The translations under genes and the position numbers were made by a program. The notes below the pieces were generated by a model that did not search any database, had not been told where the DNA came from, and worked only from the letters and a program-made list of their open reading frames with translations. A stretch of DNA of 18,066 nt from NCBI GenBank assembly GCA_026985755.1, contig JALSPX010000043.1, positions 1 to 18,066 of the forward strand, given 5' to 3'. The DNA is from Sulfurovum sp. GTDB taxonomy: Bacteria > Campylobacterota > Campylobacteria > Campylobacterales > Sulfurovaceae. Positions 1 to 6,290 of the stretch are shown piece after piece; position 1 is the first letter of the stretch, and every line of letters begins with the position of its first letter.

Positions 1-33
1 TTGGATTTTAAGGGTATTTAGCACATTTCCGTA

Positions 34-123
34 GGGGGCGATTGCCATCGCACCACATATTTGCACGAAGTTGTAAATTTTTATACGTGAAACAATTCAG
101 AAAGTGCGATAGCAATCACCCCC
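34..123. repeat. imperfect inverted repeat, 19-bp arms
   Basis: The arm at 34-52 starts with five G and ends in ATCGCA. It pairs with 105-123 at 17 of 19 positions; both differences are C/T, which could be G-U pairs in RNA. The 52-bp interior includes the half-palindrome CGTGAAACA (86-94). It could be a remnant of a small dispersed element or a hairpin-forming spacer. Confidence 0.5.
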
Positions 124-215
124 CCCATACAATTTTTTAGCCCTGTCGAAATTCAATACAGAAAAATTTATTCACCAGCGATAGCGTATGCATTTTTTTG
201 TTTTGGGTTCGTTTC

Positions 216-240
216 ATTTTTTGTTGCATCGACAAAAAAT
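216..240. terminator. A/T-rich hairpin, possible bidirectional terminator
   Basis: ATTTTTTGT (216-224) and ACAAAAAAT (232-240) form a perfect 9-bp stem around a 7-nt loop. The stem itself supplies T-runs in both directions, so it could terminate transcription either way. It is AT-only apart from one G-C pair, so it may simply be weak structure. Confidence 0.3.
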
Positions 241-301
241 AAAAGGAACAAAGGAGAAGGAGATAAAAATTTGAAACAATATAATCTTCAAATATTCATT
301 C

Positions 302-316
302 CCACGAAAATCGTGG
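302..316. repeat. short palindrome CCACGA-AAA-TCGTGG
   Basis: A perfect 6-bp stem with an AAA loop, extendable outward by three more pairs with one mismatch. No T-run follows on either strand, so it is not a typical intrinsic terminator. Role unknown. Confidence 0.4.
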
Positions 317-469
317 AAACGAGAAAATTACAATGCTAAAATAGATTCTCTTGCTAGACACATTATAACAATATTTCATAAAGGCGCACATAGTTACTAA
401 CCTATATTTTGGAAAAGGATTTAGAAGCTGTCTACGAATCAGCCAAAACTATCCTTTGTTCCTACAAAA

Positions 470-2839
470 CTACTGACACCCAACACATTCCTGACTTCTA
501 TCCTCAATATCATTTGAAGATTCAGGCGACTGACTTCTCAAGTAATACGTACTCTTTAATCCAAACTTCCAAGCATTCATATAAATCTCATTGAGGTATT
601 TACCAGAAGCTTTATCAAGTGTAATGAAGATATTAAGCGACTGACCTTGGTCTAGCCACTTTTGACGAATAGCCCCTGCTTTGATGAGTATATTTTGGTC
701 TAGGTCGTATGCTGGTGTGTAGTACTGCCATGTGTCTGCACTCAGGTTAGGTGCTACCACTGGGATGAGTCCAGAAAGGTTCTCTTCAAACCATTTGCGT
801 TTATACACAGGCTCGATGGCTTGTGTCGTACCGGTCAAGATACTGATAGACGATGTAGGCGCGATAGCCATCAAGTAGCCATTACGCATACCGTCTGTTT
901 TTACTTTTTCTCTGAGTGCTTGCCAGTCATGTGTATATCCAAATAGTCCACCTCTGTCAACCAGTTTACATGCATTTTCGTTGGCTTTGTCTATAGGGAG
1001 TATACCCTTTGACCAATCTGATCCATCAAAAGTAGGGTACTTACCTTTTTCTAGTGCCAAATTACTTGACGCCTCTATCGTATAATACGAGAAAGACTCC
1101 ATAACCTCATCTACTTTTGTCAAATGCTCTACACTTCCCCACTCTATACCAGACTCTGCTAGCATTTGTGCTTCACCCATGACACCAAGTCCGATGGAAC
1201 GTGACTTTTCATTTGTCTTTTTTACTTTAGCTAGTGGATAAAAATTGAGATCGATGACATTGTCAAGCATACGAATAGCAATAGGTACAACACGTTCAAA
1301 ATCTTCTTTTGTATTGACCTTGGATAGGTTGACAGATGCGAGGTTACATACTGCTGTATCTCCATCTGTTTTCTCTTTGTCTACAATCCAAATTTGTTTA
1401 CCCTTGAGACTATCTAGTGCAGTGACTTTTTTGGCTGGTTTGGTAGTACCATTGTCAACTGTGAGCATCTCGTTTTCTTCATAGGTTTCTACACTACCAT
1501 CTTCAAAGGTAAACTTTATTTTATAGGTATTCGGCGCTGTATTTTGAAAAATCTCTGTACAGAGATTGGTCGAACGAATCACCCCTACATGCTTGTTAGG
1601 GTTAGCATGGTTGGCTGTGTCTTTAAAAGTAAGGAATGGATTTCCTGTTTCAAAGTATGAACGTAACATCTCTTTCCAAAGGGTTTTAGCAGAGATTTTC
1701 TCTCGCGTAATTTCATCTTCAGAGTTCTCAAGCTCAATATAGCGTTTCTCAAACGCTTTACCATACAGTGTTGTCAACTCTGACACTTCATACGGGTCAA
1801 AAAGTGTCCACATCTCATCGGCTTCTACCCTTGCCATAAAGAGGTCATTGAGCCAGATAGCAGGGAAAAGGTCATGGGCTCTACGACGCTCTTCTCCTGA
1901 GTTTTTCTTTAGGTCAAGAAAATCTCTAATGTCAACATGCCAAGGTTCCACGTAAACAGCGATAGCACCTTTACGTGTACCTAGTTGATCAACTGCGATG
2001 GCTACATCATTGGCGATTTTAAGGAAAGGCACGATGCCCCCGGCGGCGTGTTTGTGTCCATCGATAAATGAACCCATACCACGTACCAATGACCAGTCCC
2101 AGCCAATACCACCACCAAACTTCGAAAGTAACGCCATCTCTTTATAAGCATCAAAAATACCTTCTATATTGTCAGGGGTAGAACCTATGTAACAAGAGCT
2201 GAGTTGATGTCTAGGCGTACGTGCGTTTGAAAGTGTAGGAGTCGCTGCCATCACTTCAAACTTTGACAAGATGTCGTAAAACTTTTTTGCCCATGTTTGA
2301 CAATCAAATTCGTTTTGTGCCAAGAACATTGCCACACCCATAAAGAGCTGTTGAGGAAGCTCTATCGGCACCCCTTTACGGTCTTTAAGCAAGTAACGGT
2401 CATAGAGGGTTCTAATTCCTAAGTAAGTAAACTGTAAATCACGTTCAGGTTTAATGTAATCATTTAGATCATCAAGGTCATATTTCTCTTTAAGCCCTAA
2501 AACGATGCGTCCCTCTTTTTCACCACGTTCAAAGTGTTCACGCAGATGGTTGTAACCACTAAATCCTGTTACTTTATGGTAGATGTCATAAATAAATAAG
2601 CGTGCAGCTACAAATGTCCAATCAGGTCTATCAATATCTATTTTGTCAACAGCTGTTTTAATCAGTGTCGTTTGTATCTCTTCTGAGCTAATCATGTCAC
2701 GAAACTGTAGCTTGGCATCAACTTCGAGTTCACTCTGACTGACACGAACGAGACCCTCTACTGCTGCAGCTGTATATTTCTGTATCTTGGCAACATCTAA
2801 AGTCTCTACTCTTCCGCTTCGTTTGACAACTCTTATCAT
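470..2839 (-). CDS. nrdA: ribonucleoside-diphosphate reductase, alpha (large) subunit, class Ia
   Basis: The catalytic subunit that reduces ribonucleoside diphosphates to deoxyribonucleotides for DNA synthesis; it needs the radical-generating NrdB, which is not in the window. The 789 residues begin with an ATP-cone allosteric domain (about 1-90). The redox and radical cysteines are visible: C216 in SSCYIG, C427 in NLCTE, C498 in AVCNLAS, and the C-terminal pair C785/C788 in ECVGCQ that is re-reduced by thioredoxin. The spacing from the second to the third cysteine is 71 residues against 23 in E. coli NrdA, an insertion of about 48 residues. I recall similar-length NrdA in Campylobacter, so this is probably a clade trait. 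The start is preceded by AAAGGACAGGGAAA. The gene stands alone behind a 328-bp spacer from purB. Confidence 0.97.
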   Translation of the reverse strand: MIRVVKRSGRVETLDVAKIQKYTAAAVEGLVRVSQSELEVDAKLQFRDMISSEEIQTTLIKTAVDKIDIDRPDWTFVAARLFIYDIYHKVTGFSGYNHLREHFERGEKEGRIVLGLKEKYDLDDLNDYIKPERDLQFTYLGIRTLYDRYLLKDRKGVPIELPQQLFMGVAMFLAQNEFDCQTWAKKFYDILSKFEVMAATPTLSNARTPRHQLSSCYIGSTPDNIEGIFDAYKEMALLSKFGGGIGWDWSLVRGMGSFIDGHKHAAGGIVPFLKIANDVAIAVDQLGTRKGAIAVYVEPWHVDIRDFLDLKKNSGEERRRAHDLFPAIWLNDLFMARVEADEMWTLFDPYEVSELTTLYGKAFEKRYIELENSEDEITREKISAKTLWKEMLRSYFETGNPFLTFKDTANHANPNKHVGVIRSTNLCTEIFQNTAPNTYKIKFTFEDGSVETYEENEMLTVDNGTTKPAKKVTALDSLKGKQIWIVDKEKTDGDTAVCNLASVNLSKVNTKEDFERVVPIAIRMLDNVIDLNFYPLAKVKKTNEKSRSIGLGVMGEAQMLAESGIEWGSVEHLTKVDEVMESFSYYTIEASSNLALEKGKYPTFDGSDWSKGILPIDKANENACKLVDRGGLFGYTHDWQALREKVKTDGMRNGYLMAIAPTSSISILTGTTQAIEPVYKRKWFEENLSGLIPVVAPNLSADTWQYYTPAYDLDQNILIKAGAIRQKWLDQGQSLNIFITLDKASGKYLNEIYMNAWKFGLKSTYYLRSQSPESSNDIEDRSQECVGCQ

Positions 2840-3167
2840 TTTCCCTGTCCTTTACACACAAAAATACCTCTCTTTTGAGGCTAGTTAATAAATCCGATTT
2901 TACTCAAATTTACCTTGACTTATTTTGAAATATCGTATCATTTTTAAACATCTTGTTTATAATTTTTTGTGATAGTTAGGGAAAGACTGAGTAGGTGGGA
3001 AGTTTAAGGAAATATAATGTTTTTGAATGAAAAATCATAGGTAAAAAAGACACATCATACCTACAACAAAATAGGTTTAGTGTGCAGTAGTTATGTGGGT
3101 TGTTGTGATGGAGCTTACGGACAGTAAGTGACTGAGCAAACTCCTACATAAATGCTACGCAATAAGC
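2840..3167. other. nrdA-purB spacer with structured DNA
   Basis: No protein-coding gene is seen. The part next to nrdA is very AT-rich and must hold the nrdA promoter if the gene is not read through from purB; no single -10 stands out on the minus strand. On the plus strand two TATAAT words (2958-2963 and 3013-3018) lie upstream of a long imperfect hairpin (3069-3173) whose right arm runs into the purB stop codon. Confidence 0.6.
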
Positions 3168-3173
3168 CTATTT
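3069..3173 (+). repeat. long imperfect inverted repeat, candidate plus-strand structured RNA
   Basis: Arms 3069-3099 and 3143-3173 (31 nt each) match at 24 of 31 positions. Five pairs are differences of a kind that become G-U wobbles only if the plus strand is transcribed; as minus-strand RNA they would be C-A clashes. The interior adds GGAG...CTCC pairing (3110-3113 with 3141-3144) and an apical CTTAC/GTAAG stem (3114-3118 with 3124-3128). The right arm overlaps the last codon and stop of purB. It may be a small RNA, an antisense to the purB mRNA end, or a decayed palindromic element. Confidence 0.45.
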
Positions 3174-4496
3174 AAAGACTCTTGCGAATATTTTATCTAC
3201 ATTCTTTGTGTAATAATCAAAATTAAAACACTCACGTATTTGTTCTTCGCTCAAAGACTCTCTTAGCTCCTCATCTGCCAGTAAGTACTGAAGATACAAC
3301 GACTCACCCTTTTCATTGGTAGACGGTCTACCCTGCTGTATCTCTTCCCATACTTTCATCGCATTACGCTGTACGATGCGGTAGGCATCTTCACGGCTCA
3401 CTCCTGCAAGTGGTAGTTCAAGAAGCACACGCTGAGAGAATACAAGACCCCCTGTGAGGTTTAGGTTTTTCATCATGTTTTCTGGCATCACTGTCAAATT
3501 GGCAATCACAGAGTTCATACGGTGCAGCATAAAGTCTGTCGTGATAAATGCATCTGGTAACCAGAAACGCTCTGTAGAGGAGTGTGAAATATCTCTCTCA
3601 TGCCATAGTGCTACGTTTTCCATCGCTGGATTTGCATACGCTCTAATCATCCGTGCAAGCCCTGTGATATTTTCTGTAAGGATTGGGTTTCTTTTGTGTG
3701 GCATCGCAGAAGACCCTTTTTGACCTTTGGCAAAATACTCTTCGGCTTCATAGACCTCTGTTCTCTGGAGGTGTCTTACCTGTACCGCGAACTTTTCAAT
3801 AGAAGATGCCATCACAGCTAAAGCCGTTGCGAGTCTTGCATATCTGTCTCTCTGGACAACTTGGTTTGAACATGGTTCAGGTTTAAGCCCCAGCTCTTCC
3901 ATCGCATACTCTTCTAGCTCCAGTGGTGCATGTGCAAAGTTACCCATAGCACCCGATATTTGACCTACCGCGATGACTTCCATCGTCTGCTCCAAGTTTG
4001 TCAAGTGACGTGCCATTTCATCATACCACACAGCCAGTGTCAACCCAAAGGTAATAGGCTCTCCATGAATACCGTGTGAACGTCCTACCATCAGTGTCAT
4101 CTTATGTTCTTCGGCTCTTTTTTTGATAGACTCCATCAACATCTTTACATCAGCGATGACAATCTCTAATGACGCTTTCATCTGTAAAGCGACACCTGTA
4201 TCTACTGCATCTGAAGATGTCATACCATAGTGGAACCATCTTGACTCATCCCCAAGGCTTTCACTTACAGAGGTGTTAAATGCGATAAGGTCATGTTTTG
4301 TAATCGCCTCAATCTCTTCTATACGTTCTACTGAAAATGTTGCGTTTTTCACAATCTTATCTGCATCATCTTGAGGAATCTTCCCAAGTTTTGCCCATGC
4401 CTTCACTGCCGCCTTCTCTACCTCTAACCATGCTGCATATCTTGCATGCTGTGTCCAGTGTTGTGTCATCTCATCTCTTGCATATCTTTCAACCAT
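3168..4496 (-). CDS. purB: adenylosuccinate lyase
   Basis: Cytosolic homotetrameric enzyme of purine biosynthesis. It splits fumarate from SAICAR and from adenylosuccinate, giving AICAR and AMP. The 442-residue length is normal for the bacterial family. The fumarate-lyase signature GSSAMPHKRNP lies at 261-271, with the catalytic-loop serine; the general acid/base histidine is expected in GRSHGIHGEP (138-147). The start is supported by AAAGG eight bases upstream and by a putative promoter (-10 TAGAAT, 4536 to 4531) giving a leader of about 28 nt. It diverges from the pseudouridine synthase gene; their -10 boxes overlap. Confidence 0.97.
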   Translation of the reverse strand: MVERYARDEMTQHWTQHARYAAWLEVEKAAVKAWAKLGKIPQDDADKIVKNATFSVERIEEIEAITKHDLIAFNTSVSESLGDESRWFHYGMTSSDAVDTGVALQMKASLEIVIADVKMLMESIKKRAEEHKMTLMVGRSHGIHGEPITFGLTLAVWYDEMARHLTNLEQTMEVIAVGQISGAMGNFAHAPLELEEYAMEELGLKPEPCSNQVVQRDRYARLATALAVMASSIEKFAVQVRHLQRTEVYEAEEYFAKGQKGSSAMPHKRNPILTENITGLARMIRAYANPAMENVALWHERDISHSSTERFWLPDAFITTDFMLHRMNSVIANLTVMPENMMKNLNLTGGLVFSQRVLLELPLAGVSREDAYRIVQRNAMKVWEEIQQGRPSTNEKGESLYLQYLLADEELRESLSEEQIRECFNFDYYTKNVDKIFARVFK

Positions 4497-4526
4497 AAGT
4501 GAACCTTTACCATCATATTTTTATGC

Positions 4527-4532
4527 TAAAAT
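4527..4532 (+). promoter_or_regulatory. -10 box of the pseudouridine synthase promoter
   Basis: TGCTAAAAT is an extended -10 (TGn before TAAAAT), with a start expected near 4539. This leaves a leader of about 95 nt that contains the fold at 4561-4625. Confidence 0.55.
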
Positions 4533-4536
4533 TCTA
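4531..4536 (-). promoter_or_regulatory. -10 box of the purB promoter
   Basis: Read on the minus strand, TAGAAT follows TTTGGG, with transcription expected near 4524. It shares its last two bases with the divergent -10 at 4527-4532. No clear -35 is seen, as is usual for sigma-70 promoters in this phylum. Confidence 0.5.
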
Positions 4537-4560
4537 CCCAAATAGCCGTTAAAATATAGA

Positions 4561-4633
4561 GGGGTCTGGTGATTTTTGATTCGTTGCATAGCAATGCATC
4601 ATGAATCACCTGACCTCGAAAGGTCAATACCCC
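4561..4633 (+). promoter_or_regulatory. structured 5' leader with mutually exclusive hairpins
   Basis: The outer stem 4561-4573 pairs with 4605-4617 (11 Watson-Crick pairs, one G-U, one mismatch), with an inner TGCAT/ATGCA hairpin at 4585-4598. The same GACCT (4612-4616) can instead pair with AGGTC (4621-4625) around a CGAA tetraloop, covering the only Shine-Dalgarno-like AAAGG (4619-4623). GGGGT (4561-4565) could also pair with ACCCC (4629-4633) just before the start codon. This is the layout of a translational switch. It matches no riboswitch class that I recognise. Confidence 0.4.
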
Positions 4634-4634
4634 A

Positions 4635-5567
4635 ATGCCATTTGTTAAAGAGAAATTTCATATTGAAGAAGAGACCATTGCGTTTCTTTATGTCATGCGT
4701 ACACTCAACTATACACAGGGTCAAGCACAAAGACACATCGCTAAGGGGAGACTTATCATCAATGGTGAGTCTATGACACATACAGGAACAAAAGTTCAAG
4801 GAGATGTTGAGATGGTTTTCTTCCGTCCCAAAGGTACAGGTGTTCGCCCTACTTTTCAGAACAATGACTTTATGGTATTTGAAAAACCTTCAGGAGTCTT
4901 AGTACATCCCAACACCATGTCTACCCCCTACTCCATGCTAGATGAAGTGCGTAGCATAGCAGGAGACAATGCCAATGCCACACATAGAATAGACATGGAA
5001 ACCTCTGGACTTTTGCTTGCGTCTAAACATAAAAAAGCAGAACATCATCTCAAAAGTGCTTTTGAACAACGTACTATTAAGAAGTCTTATTTAGCATGGG
5101 TAGATGGTAAACTCACAGAATCATTTACCTCTACAGAACGTATCAAAGTCAACAAAGATGGCTACGATGAAACCAAACATAAAGTCCTCATAGCAGAAGA
5201 TGGGAAAGCCTCTCATACAGAGTTTGTACCCCTAGAATATGATGAAACACTTGATGCATCTTTGGTAGCGTGCTACCCACACACAGGCAGACTGCATCAG
5301 ATACGCATCCATTTGTTTCACGTGAAACATCCTATCTTGGGAGACCCTATCTATGGTGCCAGTTATGCTGCAAGTGATGCCTACCTAGACATGATACAAA
5401 GCGATGAAGAGAGGGTTATCCAACATGGTGCACCACGTTTGATGTTGCATGCGCAGAGTCTTGAATTTACCTATGGGAGTCGATTTTATCTTGAGAGTAA
5501 GGTTGATTTTGTGTCGCAAAAATCTTTGATAACGCCTAAGGCGTTGAGGGTTTTTAATGGGAGATAA
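4635..5567 (+). CDS. RluA/RluD-family RNA pseudouridine synthase
   Basis: Isomerises uridine to pseudouridine, probably in 23S rRNA. The 310 residues are normal for RluD-type enzymes. An S4-like RNA-binding region occupies about 15-60. The catalytic aspartate is D120 in HRIDMETSGLLL, and the family motif HTGRLHQIRIHL lies near 216-227. The next residues, LFHVKH (227-232), are encoded by an exact parS palindrome; in relatives this stretch is usually more like L..I/LGHP, so the DNA site may have shaped the protein. The ATG lacks a close Shine-Dalgarno; AAAGG is 11 bases upstream and can be folded away. The exact target uridines cannot be told from sequence, so no RluC or RluD symbol is given. 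Confidence 0.9.
   Translation: MPFVKEKFHIEEETIAFLYVMRTLNYTQGQAQRHIAKGRLIINGESMTHTGTKVQGDVEMVFFRPKGTGVRPTFQNNDFMVFEKPSGVLVHPNTMSTPYSMLDEVRSIAGDNANATHRIDMETSGLLLASKHKKAEHHLKSAFEQRTIKKSYLAWVDGKLTESFTSTERIKVNKDGYDETKHKVLIAEDGKASHTEFVPLEYDETLDASLVACYPHTGRLHQIRIHLFHVKHPILGDPIYGASYAASDAYLDMIQSDEERVIQHGAPRLMLHAQSLEFTYGSRFYLESKVDFVSQKSLITPKALRVFNGR
5314..5329. other. parS: parS site 1, exact 16-bp match (inside a CDS)
   Basis: TGTTTCACGTGAAACA is a perfect palindrome identical to the classic chromosomal parS sequence bound by ParB/Spo0J. It lies in codons 227-232 of the pseudouridine synthase gene. Two further copies of its 14-bp core occur within 2.3 kb. Chance occurrence of such a cluster is negligible; ParB binding is an inference from known biology. 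Confidence 0.85.
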
Positions 5568-5706
5568 TGGTTTTATTTTTTGAAATTGTTTTGAATTTTA
5601 TTTTGTTTATTTTCACTTCCTCTCAATGCAAACCGTGGCGTTGTTATTCTCCTTACTTTTCTAGAAAAGTGCCCATCGGAAATGCCCTTGGGGTGAAGCA
5701 AAAGTC

Positions 5707-5752
5707 GTCGCTGTTCTCGAAACGCTCCGCTTTTAAGGTCGTTCACAGCGAC
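5707..5752. repeat. stem GTCGCTGT / ACAGCGAC
   Basis: Perfect 8-bp arms (5707-5714 and 5745-5752) enclose about 30 bp. It lies inside the larger inverted-repeat element; no function is apparent. Confidence 0.4.
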
Positions 5753-5889
5753 AGGATTATTTATTAATGAATGGGCTATCGCCAAACTCTAACTTTACTT
5801 GCATTTTAAATTGTTTTTTGGCTTATAGTAATTAGTTGATGAGATTAGTTTTTGAAGTTGGCGATAGCCTCGCCATATTATAAATCTTT

Positions 5890-5944
5890 GTTGTGGCGAA
5901 CGCCCTTGAAAGCGATAGCGATTCGAGAGCCACAACGCTTTTTT
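5890..5944 (+). terminator. possible intrinsic terminator within the repeat element
   Basis: GTTGTGGC (5890-5897) pairs perfectly with GCCACAAC (5929-5936). The stem extends inward through CGAA/TTCG, and GCTTTTTT follows. It is about 320 nt past the pseudouridine synthase stop, so it would end a long 3' trailer. The large loop weakens the call. Confidence 0.4.
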
Positions 5945-6060
5945 GCTTCGTTTTTTCTAAAAAAATGAAGAGAATCATAACGCCACGGTTAAGAAACGAG
6001 GACATCCAAATTACAAAAAACAAAGAACGGTAAACCCTTATCATTCAAGCCAAAGTTTCG

Positions 6061-6102
6061 CCAACCTACGTGGCTTCACTTCGTTCCGACCACTTAGGTT
6101 TG
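6061..6102. repeat. REP-like hairpin
   Basis: Arms 6061-6073 and 6090-6102 pair at 11 of 13 positions around a 16-nt loop. There is no T-run on either side. The compact shape resembles repetitive extragenic palindromes, but only one copy is present in the window. Confidence 0.4.
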
Positions 6103-6166
6103 TCCTCATTTCGTTGCAAGATTTCATCAACCCTATAAACGACAAGCAGTTGTCATTTACTTAATA

Positions 6167-6182
6167 GGTTTCACGTGAAACA
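6167..6182. other. parS: parS site 2 (intergenic)
   Basis: GGTTTCACGTGAAACA matches parS at 15 of 16 bases, with the 14-bp core perfect. It lies in the spacer between the small membrane ORF and the repeat element, 853 bp from site 1. Confidence 0.82.
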
Positions 6183-6188
6183 TAGCTC

Positions 6189-6290
6189 TTATTTTTCATC
6201 TTCTGAACGTGAATCATAAATAAACCATGCCACAAAAGAACCTGCAACCAAGACTACAAACCCTAACATAAACAACTCTAAACTAGGCAT
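6189..6290 (-). CDS. 33-residue single-span membrane protein
   Basis: A short gene that begins inside the last codons of rlmN in another frame and ends at TAA. The product starts MPSLELFMLGFVVLVAGSFV, continues with AWFIYDSRSEDEK, and so has one transmembrane helix (about residues 6-25) and an acidic, charged tail. A Shine-Dalgarno AAGGGAG lies five bases before its ATG, within the rlmN 3' end, which argues for real, coupled translation. I recall a small hydrophobic protein gene next to rlmN in Campylobacter jejuni, which would fit a conserved partner. Function unknown; it could be a small regulator or subunit of a membrane complex. Confidence 0.65.
   Translation of the reverse strand: MPSLELFMLGFVVLVAGSFVAWFIYDSRSEDEK

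Larger units (their letters stand above)
1..469. other. non-coding region with short inverted repeats
   Basis: No convincing gene is visible in this stretch, which lies downstream of nrdA. It holds an imperfect inverted repeat (34-52 against 105-123), an A/T-rich hairpin (216-240) and a small perfect palindrome (302-316). A TATAAT on the minus strand (362-367) could be a promoter firing leftward, but no gene follows it inside the window. Two copies of the octamer GCGATAGC (106-113, 178-185) link it to the other repeat-rich spacer at 5568-6188. Positions 79-94 match parS at 13 of 16 bases. In frame 1 the first codons end in TAG at 19-21, which could be the tail of a plus-strand gene but is too short to call. 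Confidence 0.6.
5631..5990. repeat. element bounded by ~40-bp imperfect inverted repeats
   Basis: Positions 5631-5669 match the reverse complement of 5952-5990 at about 30 of 39 positions, with the first ten bases, AACCGTGGCG, identical. The interior of about 280 bp contains further short stems but no coding potential. No target-site duplication could be recognised. It may be a decayed MITE-like element or a clade-specific intergenic repeat. Confidence 0.45.
5568..6188. other. repeat-rich non-coding region
   Basis: No credible gene lies between the pseudouridine synthase and the small membrane ORF. The region holds a pair of inverted arms about 40 bp long (5631-5669 and 5952-5990), a palindrome CTTTTCTAGAAAAG (5657-5670), an 8-bp stem (5707-5714 with 5745-5752), the GCGATAGC/GCTATCGC octamer three times (5775, 5861, 5912), a GTTGTGGC...GCCACAAC stem with T-runs (5890-5944), a REP-like hairpin (6061-6102), a GACAA/TTGTC hairpin (6141-6154) and a parS site (6167-6182). 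Short open frames here look like fortuitous readings of repeats. Confidence 0.65.

Noticed and set aside
271..339. 22-codon ORF starting at TTG with a strong upstream AAGGAGAAGGAG
   Set aside because: TTG start, no recognisable features and a palindrome inside it. The purine run could be a chance Shine-Dalgarno; nothing else supports translation.
409..594. 61-codon plus-strand frame overlapping the nrdA 3' end
   Set aside because: TTG start and mostly antisense to nrdA; no ribosome-binding site.
2958..2963. TATAAT on the plus strand in the nrdA-purB spacer
   Set aside because: The surroundings are so AT-rich that such words are expected; kept only as context for the hairpin, not as a promoter feature.
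5573..5785. 70-codon minus-strand frame in the repeat-rich spacer
   Set aside because: Composed of repeat arms and palindromes without a start signal; likely a spurious reading of an intergenic repeat.
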